The notes: generated from the sequence alone by a model not told the origin. DNA of 64,000 nucleotides from Caulobacter sp. (GCA_028291055.1 JAQGIP010000067.1:1-64000); one strand, 5' to 3'. Positions 45,221 through 54,270 are shown, counted from the stretch's first letter. Made by a program: numbers and translations.

Positions 45221-45691
45221 CTATTGGGTCCGCAGGTTCTTGGAGTTCATGGAAACGAAGTCGATCGTCTCCGGCGCCTGAGCTTCGTGCTTGTGCTCGG
45301 GGCCGTTGAAGATGCGCAGGTGGGTCATTTGCGCGCGGGCCAAGGGGCTTTCCTTGGGCAGCATGCGCTCAACGGCCTTCTCGAGCACGCGCTCGGGGAA
45401 GCGGCCGTCCAGGATCTGGCCGGCGGTGCGTTGCTTCACGCCGCCCGGGTGACCGGTGTGGCGATAGTAGATCTTCTGGTCGAGCTTGCGGCCGGTGAAC
45501 TTCACCTTGTCCGCGTTGATCACGACGACATGGTCGCCGCAGTCGACGTGCGGGGTGTAGTCGGGACGGTGCTTGCCGCGAAGACGCATGGCGATGAAGG
45601 AAGCGAGACGGCCGACAACGGCGTTCTCGGCATCGATCAGGATCCACTTCTTCTCGACCTCGGCGGGCTTCAACGAAGCCGTGGTCTTCAT
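45221..45691 (-). CDS. rplM: 50S ribosomal protein L13
   Basis: A 156-residue protein with the L13 signature [17 protein letters not shown] and HTGHPGGVK. The ATG at 45691 is used (MKTTASLKP); one codon upstream there is another ATG, and a much longer open frame is not conserved. Transcription probably starts from the consensus promoter about 50 bp upstream. Confidence 0.98.
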   Translation of the reverse strand: MKTTASLKPAEVEKKWILIDAENAVVGRLASFIAMRLRGKHRPDYTPHVDCGDHVVVINADKVKFTGRKLDQKIYYRHTGHPGGVKQRTAGQILDGRFPERVLEKAVERMLPKESPLARAQMTHLRIFNGPEHKHEAQAPETIDFVSMNSKNLRTQ

Positions 45692-45749
45692 CATGGGAAC
45701 GATTATCCGTTTGGGGAGAGCCCAAAACGGCCCTCGGCGTGAGGCGGGG

Positions 45750-45778
45750 GAATTACGGGCAACAGGCGGTTCTGTCAA
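45750..45778 (-). promoter_or_regulatory. Sigma-70 promoter of rplM-rpsI
   Basis: On the minus strand, a perfect -35 TTGACA (45773-45778) and a -10 TAATTC (45750-45755) are 17 bp apart. This gives a leader of about 50 nt before the rplM start. It lies back to back with the putative Pho box of the divergent phosphatase gene. Confidence 0.7.
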
Positions 45779-45858
45779 CCGCATTCGTGAGCGTAATATC
45801 GGCGCAAACGCTTATTCCATAACGGTTTTCTCGTTACGGTATTATGATACCGGACAAA

Positions 45859-45876
45859 TTGTCATGCCCCTGTTAC
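45859..45876 (+). promoter_or_regulatory. Putative Pho box (PhoB site) upstream of the PhoX-like gene
   Basis: TTGTCAT-GCCC-CTGTTAC forms two direct 7-bp repeats with an 11-bp period. This matches the PhoB consensus of two CTGTCAT units separated by 4 bp, with 5 of 7 or better agreement per half. It lies 39 bp before the start of a PhoX-type phosphatase, the class of gene PhoB usually controls. The downstream -10 element is not clear. Confidence 0.55.
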
Positions 45877-45914
45877 GGGAGCGTGGGAGCGGAGGCCTAT
45901 TCCAGGAGTCTCCC

Positions 45915-47360
45915 ATGCCCGCCTCTCGCCGCCAGTTGCTTTCCGCCACCGCCGCCGGTCTTGCCTTTGGCGGGTTCGCCCGGCTGGCCCGGGCCGGCGA
46001 GGACGATCCGCCGGTGATGAGCGCCGCGCAGATCGAGGCCGATCCCTATACCAGCGAGGTTCGCGGCTATGGGCCGCTGAGGCGCGACCCCAAGGGCCTG
46101 TTCGATCTGCCGGCGGGCTTCTCCTACACCATCGTCTCGCAGGCGGGACAGACGATGTCGGACGGCCTGATCGTGCCGCAGAAAATGGACGGCATGGGCT
46201 GCTTCGCCCTCGACAAGGATCGCGTAGTGTTGGTGCGCAACCACGAGCTCAAATCGATCGACCAGGACATCAGCGCCTTCGGGCCGGGCGCCGCGCTCAG
46301 CCATAAGCTGGCGGCCGGCAAGCTGTTCGACACCACCGACGACGGCCGGCCGCTGGTCGGCGGGACCACCAGCCTGATCTACGACCTGAAGAAGCGCACG
46401 CTGGAGGCCCAGCACCTCAGCCTGGTCGGCACCGTCACCAACTGCTGCGGCGGGCGCACGCCCTGGGGCTCGTGGCTGTCGTGCGAGGAAACGGTCCAGA
46501 GCAAGGACGTCGGCGTGAAGGCCGACCACGGCTGGGTGTTCGAAGTTCCCTCCTCCCTGCGCGGCGTCGCCGACCCGGTTCCGCTGAAGGGCCTGGGACG
46601 CTTCCGTCACGAGGCGGCCTGCGTCGATCCGCGCACGGGTGTCGTCTATCTCACCGAGGACAGCGGCGACGGCTTCGGCCTCTTCTACCGCTTCCTGCCC
46701 AACGACCGCACCAAGCTGGCGGCTGGCGGGCGGTTGCAGGCGCTCGGCATCGCCAAGCAACCCACGGCCGATCCGCGCAACTGGGACGAGGTCTATTGGC
46801 ACACCGGCGACTGGCGCGACGTGACCTGGATCGACCTGGACGGGACCGACAATCCTTACGAGGACCTGCGCTACCGGGGCCATGCCCAGGGGGCGGCCTG
46901 GTTCGCGCGCGGCGAAGGCATCTTCTTCGGCGACGGCGAACTCTATTTCGCCTGCACCAACGGCGGCGCGGGCAAGCTGGGCCAGATCATGCGCTACCGG
47001 CCCAGCGCCGACGAGGGTCAGGCCGGCGAGGCCGACAAGCCCGGCCGCCTGCAACTGTTCGTGGAGCCCACCGACCAGAAGGTGATGGAGATGTGCGACA
47101 ACATCACCGTCTCCCCCTGGGGCCACCTCTTCGTCTGCGAGGACAAGATCGGCGGCATCAACTACCTGCGCGCGGTGACGCCCCAGGGCCGGACCTACAC
47201 CATCGCGCGCAACGCCATGCCGGGCGGCGGCGACGTGGCCGCCAATTCGGAACTGGCCGGCGTCTGCTTCTCGCCCGACGGCACGACGATGTTCGTCAAC
47301 ATCTACGAGCCGGGCATGACGCTGGCCGTCACCGGACCCTGGAGCCGGTTCGCGGCCTAG
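45915..47360 (+). CDS. PhoX-family (DUF839) phosphatase, Tat-exported
   Basis: A 481-residue protein. The N-terminus SRRQLLSATAAGLAFGGFA is a twin-arginine signal peptide ending near ARA. The mature part is a DUF839/PhoX-like beta-propeller with VVLVRNHELK, CCGGRTPWGSWLSCEET, LGRFRHEAACVDPRTG, LTEDSGDGFGLFYRF and NITVSPWGHLFVCED. PhoX enzymes are Ca/Fe alkaline phosphatases. The ATG at 45915 has CAGGAG upstream. A probable Pho box precedes it, consistent with phosphate-starvation control. Its 3' end overlaps the convergent hydrolase gene by 4 bp. Confidence 0.9.
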   Translation: MPASRRQLLSATAAGLAFGGFARLARAGEDDPPVMSAAQIEADPYTSEVRGYGPLRRDPKGLFDLPAGFSYTIVSQAGQTMSDGLIVPQKMDGMGCFALDKDRVVLVRNHELKSIDQDISAFGPGAALSHKLAAGKLFDTTDDGRPLVGGTTSLIYDLKKRTLEAQHLSLVGTVTNCCGGRTPWGSWLSCEETVQSKDVGVKADHGWVFEVPSSLRGVADPVPLKGLGRFRHEAACVDPRTGVVYLTEDSGDGFGLFYRFLPNDRTKLAAGGRLQALGIAKQPTADPRNWDEVYWHTGDWRDVTWIDLDGTDNPYEDLRYRGHAQGAAWFARGEGIFFGDGELYFACTNGGAGKLGQIMRYRPSADEGQAGEADKPGRLQLFVEPTDQKVMEMCDNITVSPWGHLFVCEDKIGGINYLRAVTPQGRTYTIARNAMPGGGDVAANSELAGVCFSPDGTTMFVNIYEPGMTLAVTGPWSRFAA

Positions 47361-48220
47361 ACGGCCGCCCAGTGGGCGCGGAGATCCCGGTTGAAGTCTT
47401 CCCAACGCTCTTCCGGGAAGAACAGCCGCGCGCCCTTCAGTTCGATGAGGCGCCGCGCGCCCTGGATGATGTCCTTCAGCCAGCGGCCCCACTTGGGATC
47501 GAAGTAGATGTCGTCGTCGCCCCAGACGACCAGGGTGGGCGCCTGCAACGCGCGCAGACCCGACTCGATCGCCAGGGTCTGGCCGTTGTCGAAGGCCGCC
47601 ACGAACCGCACCAGGTCGTTCAGGCGTTCCGGGCTTTCCAGATGCGGGCGAAGATAGGCCTCGATGGTGTCGTCGCTCACCCGCTCGGGCTGCTCGTAGC
47701 AGAGGCCCAGGGCCCCAGCGGAGCGGTAGACGGACTTGTCGTCGGCCATGGCCTGGAGCGTGGCGGGCAGCCCGCCCTGGGCGCACATCTCCACGAACCC
47801 CTTGAAGGCCTCGGGCGGCCAGTTGTCGTGCGCGTCGCAGTTGGTGAGCGTCAGGCTACGCACACGCTCCGGATGGGCGACGGCGAACATCTGAGCCACC
47901 GCGCCGCCGCCGTCATTGCCGACCAGATCGACCTCCCCGATGCCCAGCGCATCCAGCACCTGGGCCAGCATCACCGCCTGTCCCTGGCTCGAGACGTCTT
48001 GGGTGGCGGAGGTCTTGGTGGCGCCATGTCCAAGAAGATCGACGGCGATGCAACGCCGCACGTCCGACAGTTCGCTCAATTGGCGCCGCCAGATATAGCT
48101 GTTCACAAGAACACCGTGGATGAAGACGGCGACCGGACCTTCGCCCTGCTCGGCATAGGCAATACGGCCCGACGGCGTGTCGACGAAATTCTTGGCGGTT
48201 TCGAATGTCTTGTGGTCCAC
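47357..48220 (-). CDS. Alpha/beta-fold hydrolase, dehalogenase-like, lacking the usual catalytic His
   Basis: A 287-residue alpha/beta hydrolase. The oxyanion region is FIHGVLVNS, the nucleophile elbow GNDGGG has Asp103 as in haloalkane dehalogenases, and GDDD near 234 could be the acid. Where the catalytic His is expected (GHFPxE in relatives) the sequence is LFFPEE (residues 266-271), with Phe268 in its place. The start is a GTG with AAGGAAG upstream. The fold is sure; activity and substrate are not. Confidence 0.85.
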   Translation of the reverse strand: MDHKTFETAKNFVDTPSGRIAYAEQGEGPVAVFIHGVLVNSYIWRRQLSELSDVRRCIAVDLLGHGATKTSATQDVSSQGQAVMLAQVLDALGIGEVDLVGNDGGGAVAQMFAVAHPERVRSLTLTNCDAHDNWPPEAFKGFVEMCAQGGLPATLQAMADDKSVYRSAGALGLCYEQPERVSDDTIEAYLRPHLESPERLNDLVRFVAAFDNGQTLAIESGLRALQAPTLVVWGDDDIYFDPKWGRWLKDIIQGARRLIELKGARLFFPEERWEDFNRDLRAHWAAV

Positions 48221-48327
48221 GGTGCGGCTTCCTTTAAAATCTCAGAAAGCGACCTTAGCGGGACCCAGGGTCCATGGCTGGCGGTATACGGACATCAATG
48301 TCAGGGCTTTCCGCCCCTGTTTAGCGC

Positions 48328-49359
48328 CTAGAGCCGCCGGACACGCCAGGCGAAGACGGTGGCGAGCGTCAGCAGCAGCGCCGCCCCCGCCTGGTGCAGC
48401 ACGCCCAGCCAGACCGGCACGCCGGTCATCAGCGTGGCGATGCCCAGCCCGGCCTGCAGGGTCACGGCGGCGGCCAGGCCATAGGCCAGAACGCGGGCCG
48501 GCGGGGCGATGAAGCGCGAACGGCCTGCCAGGGCGGCGATGACGATGGCGGCGACGAACAGGGCGTAGGCCATCAGACGGTGATGCAGCTGAACGGCGGC
48601 TTGGCTGTGGGCGATGGTCGCCCACAAGCCTGGCCCGGCATAGTCGTGGGGCCAGAGCGCCCCGCCCATCAGCGGCCAGTCGTTGTAGACGAGGCCCGCG
48701 TCATTGCCGGCCACCAGGGCGCCCAGCAGGGCCTGAACATAGACGGCGCCCAGGAAGACCAGGGTCCCGATTCGCCAGCGGGTGACGCTCTCCTGGCGCG
48801 GCTGGCCGAACCAGGCGTCGAGGCCGGTCCAGACCAGGGCGATGAACAGGGCCAGCGCCAAACCCAGGTGTATGGCCAGGCGTTCGGGCGCGACGGAGAC
48901 GCGGTGAGCCAGCCCGCTGGCCACCATCCACCAGCCGACCAGGCCCTGGAGCCCGCCCAGTCCGAACAGGGCCACGCAGCGCCAGATCAGGCGGCGCGGA
49001 ATCTGGCGGCGCACCAGGAAGTAGACGAAGGGAATGGCGAAGGCCGCACCGACGATGCGCCCCAGCAACCGGTGCGCCCACTCCCACCAGAAGATGGCCT
49101 TGAACCCGGCCAGGGTCATGTTGGGGTTCACTTCCCGGTACTGCGGGATCTGCTGATAGGCGCCGAACAGATCGCGCCAGGCGTGGTCGGACATCGGCGG
49201 CAGGGCGCCGGAGACGGGCTTCCATTCGGTGATGGACAGGCCCGAGCCGGTCAGCCGCGTGGCGCCCCCCACCACGACCATGGCGAACACCAGGGCGGCG
49301 ACGGCGAACAGCCAGGCGGCGACAGCGCCGGAACGATCGGAACGCAGGAAAGACGTCAT
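48328..49359 (-). CDS. ctaA: Heme A synthase (CtaA/Cox15)
   Basis: A 343-residue membrane enzyme converting heme O to heme A for cytochrome aa3 oxidase. Eight hydrophobic segments are visible. The conserved heme-ligand His residues lie in [29 protein letters not shown] and [26 protein letters not shown] is the family signature near the N-terminus. No other ctaB/cox genes are adjacent. Confidence 0.96.
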   Translation of the reverse strand: MTSFLRSDRSGAVAAWLFAVAALVFAMVVVGGATRLTGSGLSITEWKPVSGALPPMSDHAWRDLFGAYQQIPQYREVNPNMTLAGFKAIFWWEWAHRLLGRIVGAAFAIPFVYFLVRRQIPRRLIWRCVALFGLGGLQGLVGWWMVASGLAHRVSVAPERLAIHLGLALALFIALVWTGLDAWFGQPRQESVTRWRIGTLVFLGAVYVQALLGALVAGNDAGLVYNDWPLMGGALWPHDYAGPGLWATIAHSQAAVQLHHRLMAYALFVAAIVIAALAGRSRFIAPPARVLAYGLAAAVTLQAGLGIATLMTGVPVWLGVLHQAGAALLLTLATVFAWRVRRL

Positions 49360-49487
49360 GGGCGCGGACTAAGCGTCCCTAAGCGGCGGCAATGGGGCGC
49401 GCACGCTTTAAGCCCATGCGCGCGGCGGGTCCAGCCTGCTGACGCCACGTTTCGGCTGTGGCAATCTCCTCCTCGGGGATGACATCG

Positions 49488-49742
49488 ATGACGGGCGTAA
49501 ACTGGTTCCTGGCCGGGGTGATCGGCCTCTTCGCCGGCTTGCTGGCGGAGCGGCTGTTGAACCGCCGGTTCTCGATCTTCGGAAAGCTGGTGGCGGGGTT
49601 GGGCGGCGCGGTGCTGGCGGCGATCGCGGCCGACTGGCTGGAGATCGAGTTGACCCCCGGCCCTCTCACCGTGCTAGCCCTGTCGCTGCTGGGCGCCACC
49701 CTCGTCCTGGCGCTGCTGAGCCCGTTCAGGAAGCCCCGATGA
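49488..49742 (+). CDS. Small membrane protein, GlsB/YeaQ/YmgE-like
   Basis: An 84-residue protein with three hydrophobic segments (residues ~4-20, 30-47 and 58-76). The pattern with FAGLLAERLLNRR and FGKLVAGLGGAVLAAI resembles the GlsB/YeaQ/YmgE (transglycosylase-associated) family of small stress-related membrane proteins. The ATG at 49488 has GGGGA 8 bp upstream; earlier in-frame starts at 49458 and 49479 are possible. It overlaps the next gene by 4 bp. Confidence 0.65.
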   Translation: MTGVNWFLAGVIGLFAGLLAERLLNRRFSIFGKLVAGLGGAVLAAIAADWLEIELTPGPLTVLALSLLGATLVLALLSPFRKPR

Positions 49743-49933
49743 GATACCGCACGATGATCGGCTGTGTACTGATCCTGGTCTTCCTGGGGCTGTGGGTCGG
49801 CGCGGCCGGCTGGGTGGGGTCGCTGATCCCGCCGGACAACAAGCTGGCGCAGCTGATCTACTATGTCGTGGCCGGCATCGGCTGGGGCGTGCCCGTGCTG
49901 CCGCTGATGAGCTGGATGGGCCGGGATAAATAG
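49739..49933 (+). CDS. DUF2842 small membrane protein
   Basis: A 64-residue protein with two membrane segments. The pattern QLIYYVVAGIGWGVPVLPLMSWM is typical of DUF2842, a small alphaproteobacterial family of unknown function. It starts within the stop of the preceding gene (ATGA), so the two are co-expressed. Confidence 0.8.
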   Translation: MRYRTMIGCVLILVFLGLWVGAAGWVGSLIPPDNKLAQLIYYVVAGIGWGVPVLPLMSWMGRDK

Positions 49934-49952
49934 AGGCTTTGGAAGAGTGTCG

Positions 49953-49981
49953 GGGGCGTCAAGCCGTTAAGCCGACGCCCC
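49953..49981 (+). terminator. Hairpin after the DUF2842 gene, possible terminator
   Basis: Arms GGGGCGTC (49953-49960) and GACGCCCC (49974-49981) form a perfect 8-bp stem with a 13-nt loop, 20 bp after the stop codon. The following TTCG is only a weak T-tract. It also lies downstream of the minus-strand tRNA-Pro(GGG), so it could act in either direction. Confidence 0.4.
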
Positions 49982-50018
49982 TTCGACGAAGTCCCCTCAC
50001 CTTCCCAATAGTGGGAAA

Positions 50019-50095
<77 letters not shown>

Positions 50096-50113
50096 ATACC
50101 AGAGGGGAGCGCC

Positions 50114-50142
50114 CTTATAGGGAGCGCCTCTGCTTCGGGCAA
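50114..50142 (-). promoter_or_regulatory. Probable sigma-70 promoter of tRNA-Pro(GGG)
   Basis: On the minus strand, -35 TTGCCC (50137-50142) and -10 TATAAG (50114-50119) are separated by 17 bp. The -10 lies 18 bp before the tRNA 5' end. The site sits between the MerR-type gene and the tRNA, so the tRNA can be transcribed independently. Confidence 0.65.
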
Positions 50143-50156
50143 TCGGAAATCCGGAG

Positions 50157-50603
50157 CTAATTTCGGGGGGCCAGAAGCGCGTCCAGCCGGGCCTTGATCT
50201 CTTCCAATTCAGCGAGCGTCGCCGCCAGGGCCTCGCGGCCGTCGAGGCTGATTTGCGGCTCTCCATCGCGCCTTGCCTCATCGCCGCCGGGCATGGCCAT
50301 GGGCTCGATGTCGTCGTCGGCGGTGATGAAGTCGCCGTCGCCGGAGGCCACCAAGCGCTTGAGGCCATGGTCCTTGTGCAGCTTCTGCACGCCCTTGATC
50401 GTATAGCCCTCGTCGTGGAGCAGGGCGCGCACGCCGCGCAGCACGAGGATGTCCTGGGGGCGATAGAAGCGCCGTCCGCCCGCCCGTTTCATGGGCCGGA
50501 TGAAGGAGAACTTGGTTTCCCAGAAGCGCAGCACATGCTGGGCGACGCCAAGCTCATCCGCGGCTTCGGATATGGTGCGGAAGGCGTGGGGGCCCTTCGC
50601 CAT
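50157..50603 (-). CDS. MerR-family transcriptional regulator
   Basis: A 148-residue protein. The N-terminal winged helix-turn-helix contains TISEAADELGVAQHVLRFWET and GGRRFYRPQDI, as in MerR regulators. The C-terminal part is short, charged and has no metal-binding Cys, so it is not a metal sensor of the classical kind. It starts 7 bp after the ihfA stop, an association I know from many alphaproteobacteria. Its targets are unknown. Confidence 0.9.
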   Translation of the reverse strand: MAKGPHAFRTISEAADELGVAQHVLRFWETKFSFIRPMKRAGGRRFYRPQDILVLRGVRALLHDEGYTIKGVQKLHKDHGLKRLVASGDGDFITADDDIEPMAMPGGDEARRDGEPQISLDGREALAATLAELEEIKARLDALLAPRN

Positions 50604-50610
50604 GGGTTGG

Positions 50611-50913
50611 TTAGTCGGCCAGGGCGCGGTCGATGCGCGCCTTCATCACCTGCGAGGCGCGGAAACCGATCACGCGGCGCGGTTCGATCTCGGCGGGCTC
50701 ACCGGTCTTGGGGTTGCGGCCCATGCGGGCGCGCTTGGAGCGCACCTGGAAGACGCCGAAGCCGCTGAGTTTCACCGTGGCGCCGTCCTCGAGGGCTTCG
50801 GCCACCAAATCCAGGGTGCGTTCAACGAGAGCCGCGCAGTCCTGCCGCGTCAGCCCCACCTCTTCGTGGACAGCCTCGCACAGGTCCGCCCGCGTCAGTG
50901 TCGCGCCCTTCAT
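50611..50913 (-). CDS. ihfA: Integration host factor subunit alpha
   Basis: A 100-residue DNA-bending protein of the HU/IHF family. The motif [24 protein letters not shown] contains the DNA-intercalating arm with its conserved Pro. [17 protein letters not shown] at the start is typical of IhfA rather than HU. The ATG at 50913 is used; twelve further codons upstream are open but unconserved. Confidence 0.96.
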   Translation of the reverse strand: MKGATLTRADLCEAVHEEVGLTRQDCAALVERTLDLVAEALEDGATVKLSGFGVFQVRSKRARMGRNPKTGEPAEIEPRRVIGFRASQVMKARIDRALAD

Positions 50914-51027
50914 GTGACCCCCGTCCCCTCTATAGTTCAAAAGGTGCATGCCGCGATTGTCACGTCAAGTCAAAGGCTTCCCGGCCCAGGGTCGCGGAAC
51001 GCCTAAAGCTTTGTGCGGAAGATGATC

Positions 51028-52008
51028 CTAGAGCCTGACGACGCAGGCGCCCCAGGTCAGGCCGCCGCCCATGGCCTCCATCAGCAGCAGGTCGCCGCGC
51101 TTCACCCGGCCGTCGGCGATGCCCTCGGCCAGGGCCAGGGGAATGGAGGCGGCGGAGGTGTTGGCGTGCTCGGCGACGGTGGAGATCACCTTCTTCTCGT
51201 CGATGCCCAGGCGATGGGCGACGCCGGCCAGGATGCGCTGGTTGGCCTGGTGGGGAATGAACCAGTCGACGTCGGCCACGTCGACGCCCGCGTGGGCGGC
51301 GGCGGCGACGACGGCTTCGGAGATGTTGATCACCGCGTGACGAAACACCTGGTTGCCCTGCATGCGCAACTTGCCGACCGTGCCCGTGGTGGAGGGGCCG
51401 CCGTCCACATACAGCAAATCCTGCTTGGTCCCGTCGGTGCGCAGCGCGAACCCGATGAGGCCGCGGTCGGCGTTGGTCCCCTGCCCTTCGCCCGGCTCCA
51501 GCACGACCGCGCCGGCGCCGTCGCCGAACAGCACGCAGGTGCCCCGGTCGGTCCAGTCCATCAGCCGGGTCATGGTCTCCGCACCGATCACCAAGGCGCA
51601 TTTGGCATGACCCCGGGCCACGAAGCCGTCGGCCACCGTCATGGCGAAGACGAAGCCCGAGCAGACCGCCTGGACGTCGAAGGCGATGCCGACATTGCAG
51701 CCCAGCTTGCGCTGGACGATGGCGGCGGTGGCGGGGAAGGTCAGGTCGGGGGTGGTGGTGGCCACCACGATCAGGTCGACGTCGTGAGGCGTCTTGCCGG
51801 CGTCGGCCAGGGCGTTGCGGGCGGCCTCCACGGCAAGGTCGGAAACCGCCTGATCGTCGGCGGCCTTGTGGCGCTTGTGGATGCCCGTGCGGGCCATGAT
51901 CCATTCGTCGTTGGTGTCGACGATCTTGGACAGGTCGTGGTTGGTGACCACGTTTTCGGGCAAATAGGCGCCGACGCCCGTCACCACACTACGCACGACT
52001 GCGCTCAC
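51028..52008 (-). CDS. fabH: 3-oxoacyl-ACP synthase III (FabH)
   Basis: A 326-residue enzyme that starts fatty acid synthesis by condensing acetyl-CoA with malonyl-ACP. The catalytic triad is Cys116 (QAVCSGFVFA), His in FIPHQANQRI and Asn in AEHANTSAAS. The start overlaps the plsX stop by 4 bp (ATGA), the usual plsX-fabH pairing. Confidence 0.98.
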   Translation of the reverse strand: MSAVVRSVVTGVGAYLPENVVTNHDLSKIVDTNDEWIMARTGIHKRHKAADDQAVSDLAVEAARNALADAGKTPHDVDLIVVATTTPDLTFPATAAIVQRKLGCNVGIAFDVQAVCSGFVFAMTVADGFVARGHAKCALVIGAETMTRLMDWTDRGTCVLFGDGAGAVVLEPGEGQGTNADRGLIGFALRTDGTKQDLLYVDGGPSTTGTVGKLRMQGNQVFRHAVINISEAVVAAAAHAGVDVADVDWFIPHQANQRILAGVAHRLGIDEKKVISTVAEHANTSAASIPLALAEGIADGRVKRGDLLLMEAMGGGLTWGACVVRL

Positions 52009-53090
52009 TCGGATACTCCCTGCGCCGCCTCCGTGGGCCGGTCGGCCACCACGGCGGTGAGGCGCTCCATATTCCTTTCGATCTCCGCAAGGAAGTCGCT
52101 GCGCGCCAGATCGACCGCGACGCGGATGGCCGAGGCGAAACCCTTGGCGTCGGCGCCGCCGTGGCTTTTGACCACGATGCCGCCCAGCCCGAGCAGGGGG
52201 CCGCCGTTGATGGCGCCGGGATCCATGCGGGCGCGGAGCTTCTTCAGGCCGCCGCTGGCCAGCAGCGCGCCCAGCATCGACAACGGCGTGGAGGTCAACG
52301 CGCCGCGCAGCTCGTTGGCGAAGAACCGCGCCAGGCCCTCGGCGGTCTTCACCGCGATGTTGCCGGTGAAGCCGTCGGTGACGATGACGTCCACGGTGCC
52401 CTTGGCGATGTCGGTGCCTTCCACGAAGCCATGGTAGTCGAGGTCCAGCTTGGTCTCGCGCAACAGGGCATGGGCCTCGCGCACCTCGTCATGGCCCTTG
52501 GCCTCTTCCGAGCCGACGTTGAGGATGCCGACGGTGGGGCGGGTGGATCCGTGGACGGCATGGTGGAAGGCCGCGCCCATGATCGCGAATTCCACCAGCT
52601 GTTCGGCGTCGCTCTCGACGTTGGCGCCGACGTCGAGGACGGCGGTGATTCCCCGCGCCGTGGGCCAGCTGGCGACGATGGCCGGCCGCTCCAGGCCCTT
52701 GGCCATGCGCAGGATCAGCTTGGAGATGGCCATCAGCGCGCCGGTGTTGCCGGCCGAGACCACGCCTTGGGCCTCGCCCGCGCGGATCGATTCGACGGCG
52801 TTCCACAGGCTGGTGCCCTTGCCCCGGCGCATGGCCTGGGCGGGCTTTTCGTCCATGGCGATGGCCTTGTCGGTGTGGCGCACCTCGGAGACGGCCTTGG
52901 CGGCCGGGCATTTGGCCAGTTCGGCGTTGAGGGCGGCTTCGTCCCCGTGCAGCAGGAAGCGCACGCCGGGATGGCGCGCGGCGGCCAGGGCCACGCCCGG
53001 CACGACGACGGAGGGGCCGTGATCGCCGCCCATGGCGTCGATCGAAATGACAAGGTTTTCAGACAAGTTGGCCGCGCGGCTCCGCACCAC
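52005..53090 (-). CDS. plsX: Phosphate acyltransferase PlsX
   Basis: A 361-residue enzyme making acyl phosphate from acyl-ACP for phospholipid synthesis. SIDAMGGDHGPSVVVPG, SAGNTGALMA, VTDGFTGN and the C-terminal GINGGPLLGL-like motif (AINGGPLLGLGG) are typical. The start is a GTG at 53090; a TTG at 53066, nearer the conserved core, is an alternative and neither has a strong ribosome binding site. It is translationally coupled to fabH. Confidence 0.97.
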   Translation of the reverse strand: MVRSRAANLSENLVISIDAMGGDHGPSVVVPGVALAAARHPGVRFLLHGDEAALNAELAKCPAAKAVSEVRHTDKAIAMDEKPAQAMRRGKGTSLWNAVESIRAGEAQGVVSAGNTGALMAISKLILRMAKGLERPAIVASWPTARGITAVLDVGANVESDAEQLVEFAIMGAAFHHAVHGSTRPTVGILNVGSEEAKGHDEVREAHALLRETKLDLDYHGFVEGTDIAKGTVDVIVTDGFTGNIAVKTAEGLARFFANELRGALTSTPLSMLGALLASGGLKKLRARMDPGAINGGPLLGLGGIVVKSHGGADAKGFASAIRVAVDLARSDFLAEIERNMERLTAVVADRPTEAAQGVSE

Positions 53091-53174
53091 GTCCCGTTCA
53101 AACGGGGCCGAGGGACGATAACGCCCCGCAACTCCGATGCAAGCGTCGCGGCGATCAGGCCTGGATTGCCTCGG

Positions 53175-53708
53175 CTACTCGTCGTCCTTGGGCCGAAGGT
53201 TGAGCAGCACCGCGAAGGGTGAGGCGGGCTTATCCTCCTCGGGCGGTTCGAACACGGCGCCCGGCTTACGCGGGAACGGGTCCAGCCCCAGGGCCAGGTG
53301 TTCGATCACATAGTGGGCCAGGTCGATGGTGTCGCCCTCGGCGACATCCGGCGGATCGTCGGCTTCCGGATCGAGGTCCACCTCGCCCTGCGATTCGTCC
53401 TGGGGCGCGTTGGCGCTGCCGCGCGGCACGACGCGGACCATGAAGTCGCCGGTCAGGGTGTCTTCGAAGTCGTCGGCGCTGACGCTGCAGGTCTGGGTCA
53501 GGCGGGCGGCGAATCGCCCGTGCAGTTCGGCGCCGTCCAGCCAGGGCTCGGTGGAAACCTGGGCAGTGAGTTCGGCGACCGAGACCACGTCGAGGTATCT
53601 GGCGATGGCCTTGCGGTCGGCTTCGGACGCTATGAGCGTCTGTTCGGGCAGGCCACGGGCGGCCTGGACCAGGGTGACGGTGTGGCTCCAGGGGATGTCG
53701 CGGATCAC
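53175..53708 (-). CDS. DUF177 (YceD) family protein
   Basis: A 177-residue acidic protein. The DUF177 pattern is seen as LTQTCSVSADDFEDTLTGDF and, near the C-terminus, DLAHYVIEHLALGLDPFPRKPG. YceD-type proteins are linked to rRNA/ribosome maturation and usually lie next to rpmF or plsX. Here plsX follows directly and no rpmF is in the gap. The start overlaps the stop of the cytochrome bc1 chaperone gene by 4 bp. Confidence 0.9.
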   Translation of the reverse strand: MIRDIPWSHTVTLVQAARGLPEQTLIASEADRKAIARYLDVVSVAELTAQVSTEPWLDGAELHGRFAARLTQTCSVSADDFEDTLTGDFMVRVVPRGSANAPQDESQGEVDLDPEADDPPDVAEGDTIDLAHYVIEHLALGLDPFPRKPGAVFEPPEEDKPASPFAVLLNLRPKDDE

Positions 53709-54238
53709 GGCAGGGGCTCCCAGGTCACGGTTCCGGCGAGGAGTGATTCGGTGGCCTGCGCGGCCAGGGCGTCTCGCGTGGCCAGCACGTAGCCGGCGAG
53801 CGCGGGGGCGTCGGGGGCCTTGGCGCCCTCCAGGGCGGTGCGACCGATCAGCGCTTCCAGGGGCGCGCGGTCGGGCAGGGCTTCGAAAGCTTCGCCATAG
53901 GATTTGACCCGGCCGTAGAAGGCCTGGCCGAGCTTCTTCATCTTCTTGGAGACGGACAGGTCGCCCACCCCCATCTCGCGAAACGCGTCGTCCAGGCCGC
54001 GCAGATAGGCGTCGAACAGGGCCTGACCCGTCTCGGCCGCGGCGGCCCCCTGCCCCTTCAACCGCTCCAGCAGCAGCAGGGTGTGGAGGGTGTAGAGCTC
54101 GAAGCGGCCCTCCAGCGTGTCGGGGGCGCCGAGCCGGGTGTAGAAGCCCGCGTCGCGCGCCTTGGCCGCCACCTGCGCATAGAGTGCGCGGCCGGCCACA
54201 ACGGCTGGGCGTGGCTTCAGCCAGCGGTCAAGAAACAT
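53705..54238 (-). CDS. Ubiquinol-cytochrome c chaperone family protein (CBP3/UQCC1-like)
   Basis: A 177-residue helical protein. AKARDAGFYTRLGAPDTLEGRFELYTLHT split by conserved Gly/Thr positions and FREMGVGDLSVSKKMKKLGQAFYGRV are family signatures. The mitochondrial homologue Cbp3 assists cytochrome b assembly in the bc1 complex. It is coupled to the DUF177 gene by a 4-bp overlap, a pairing known from alphaproteobacteria. Confidence 0.9.
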   Translation of the reverse strand: MFLDRWLKPRPAVVAGRALYAQVAAKARDAGFYTRLGAPDTLEGRFELYTLHTLLLLERLKGQGAAAAETGQALFDAYLRGLDDAFREMGVGDLSVSKKMKKLGQAFYGRVKSYGEAFEALPDRAPLEALIGRTALEGAKAPDAPALAGYVLATRDALAAQATESLLAGTVTWEPLP

Positions 54239-54270
54239 GCGTTCGCCTCGATTTCGCCGCCAGGGTCGCC

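Noticed and set aside
53091-53174. A possible rpmF (L32) gene between the DUF177 gene and plsX
   Set aside because: The gap is only 84 bp and no frame encodes the L32 zinc-finger pattern, so the gene is not here.
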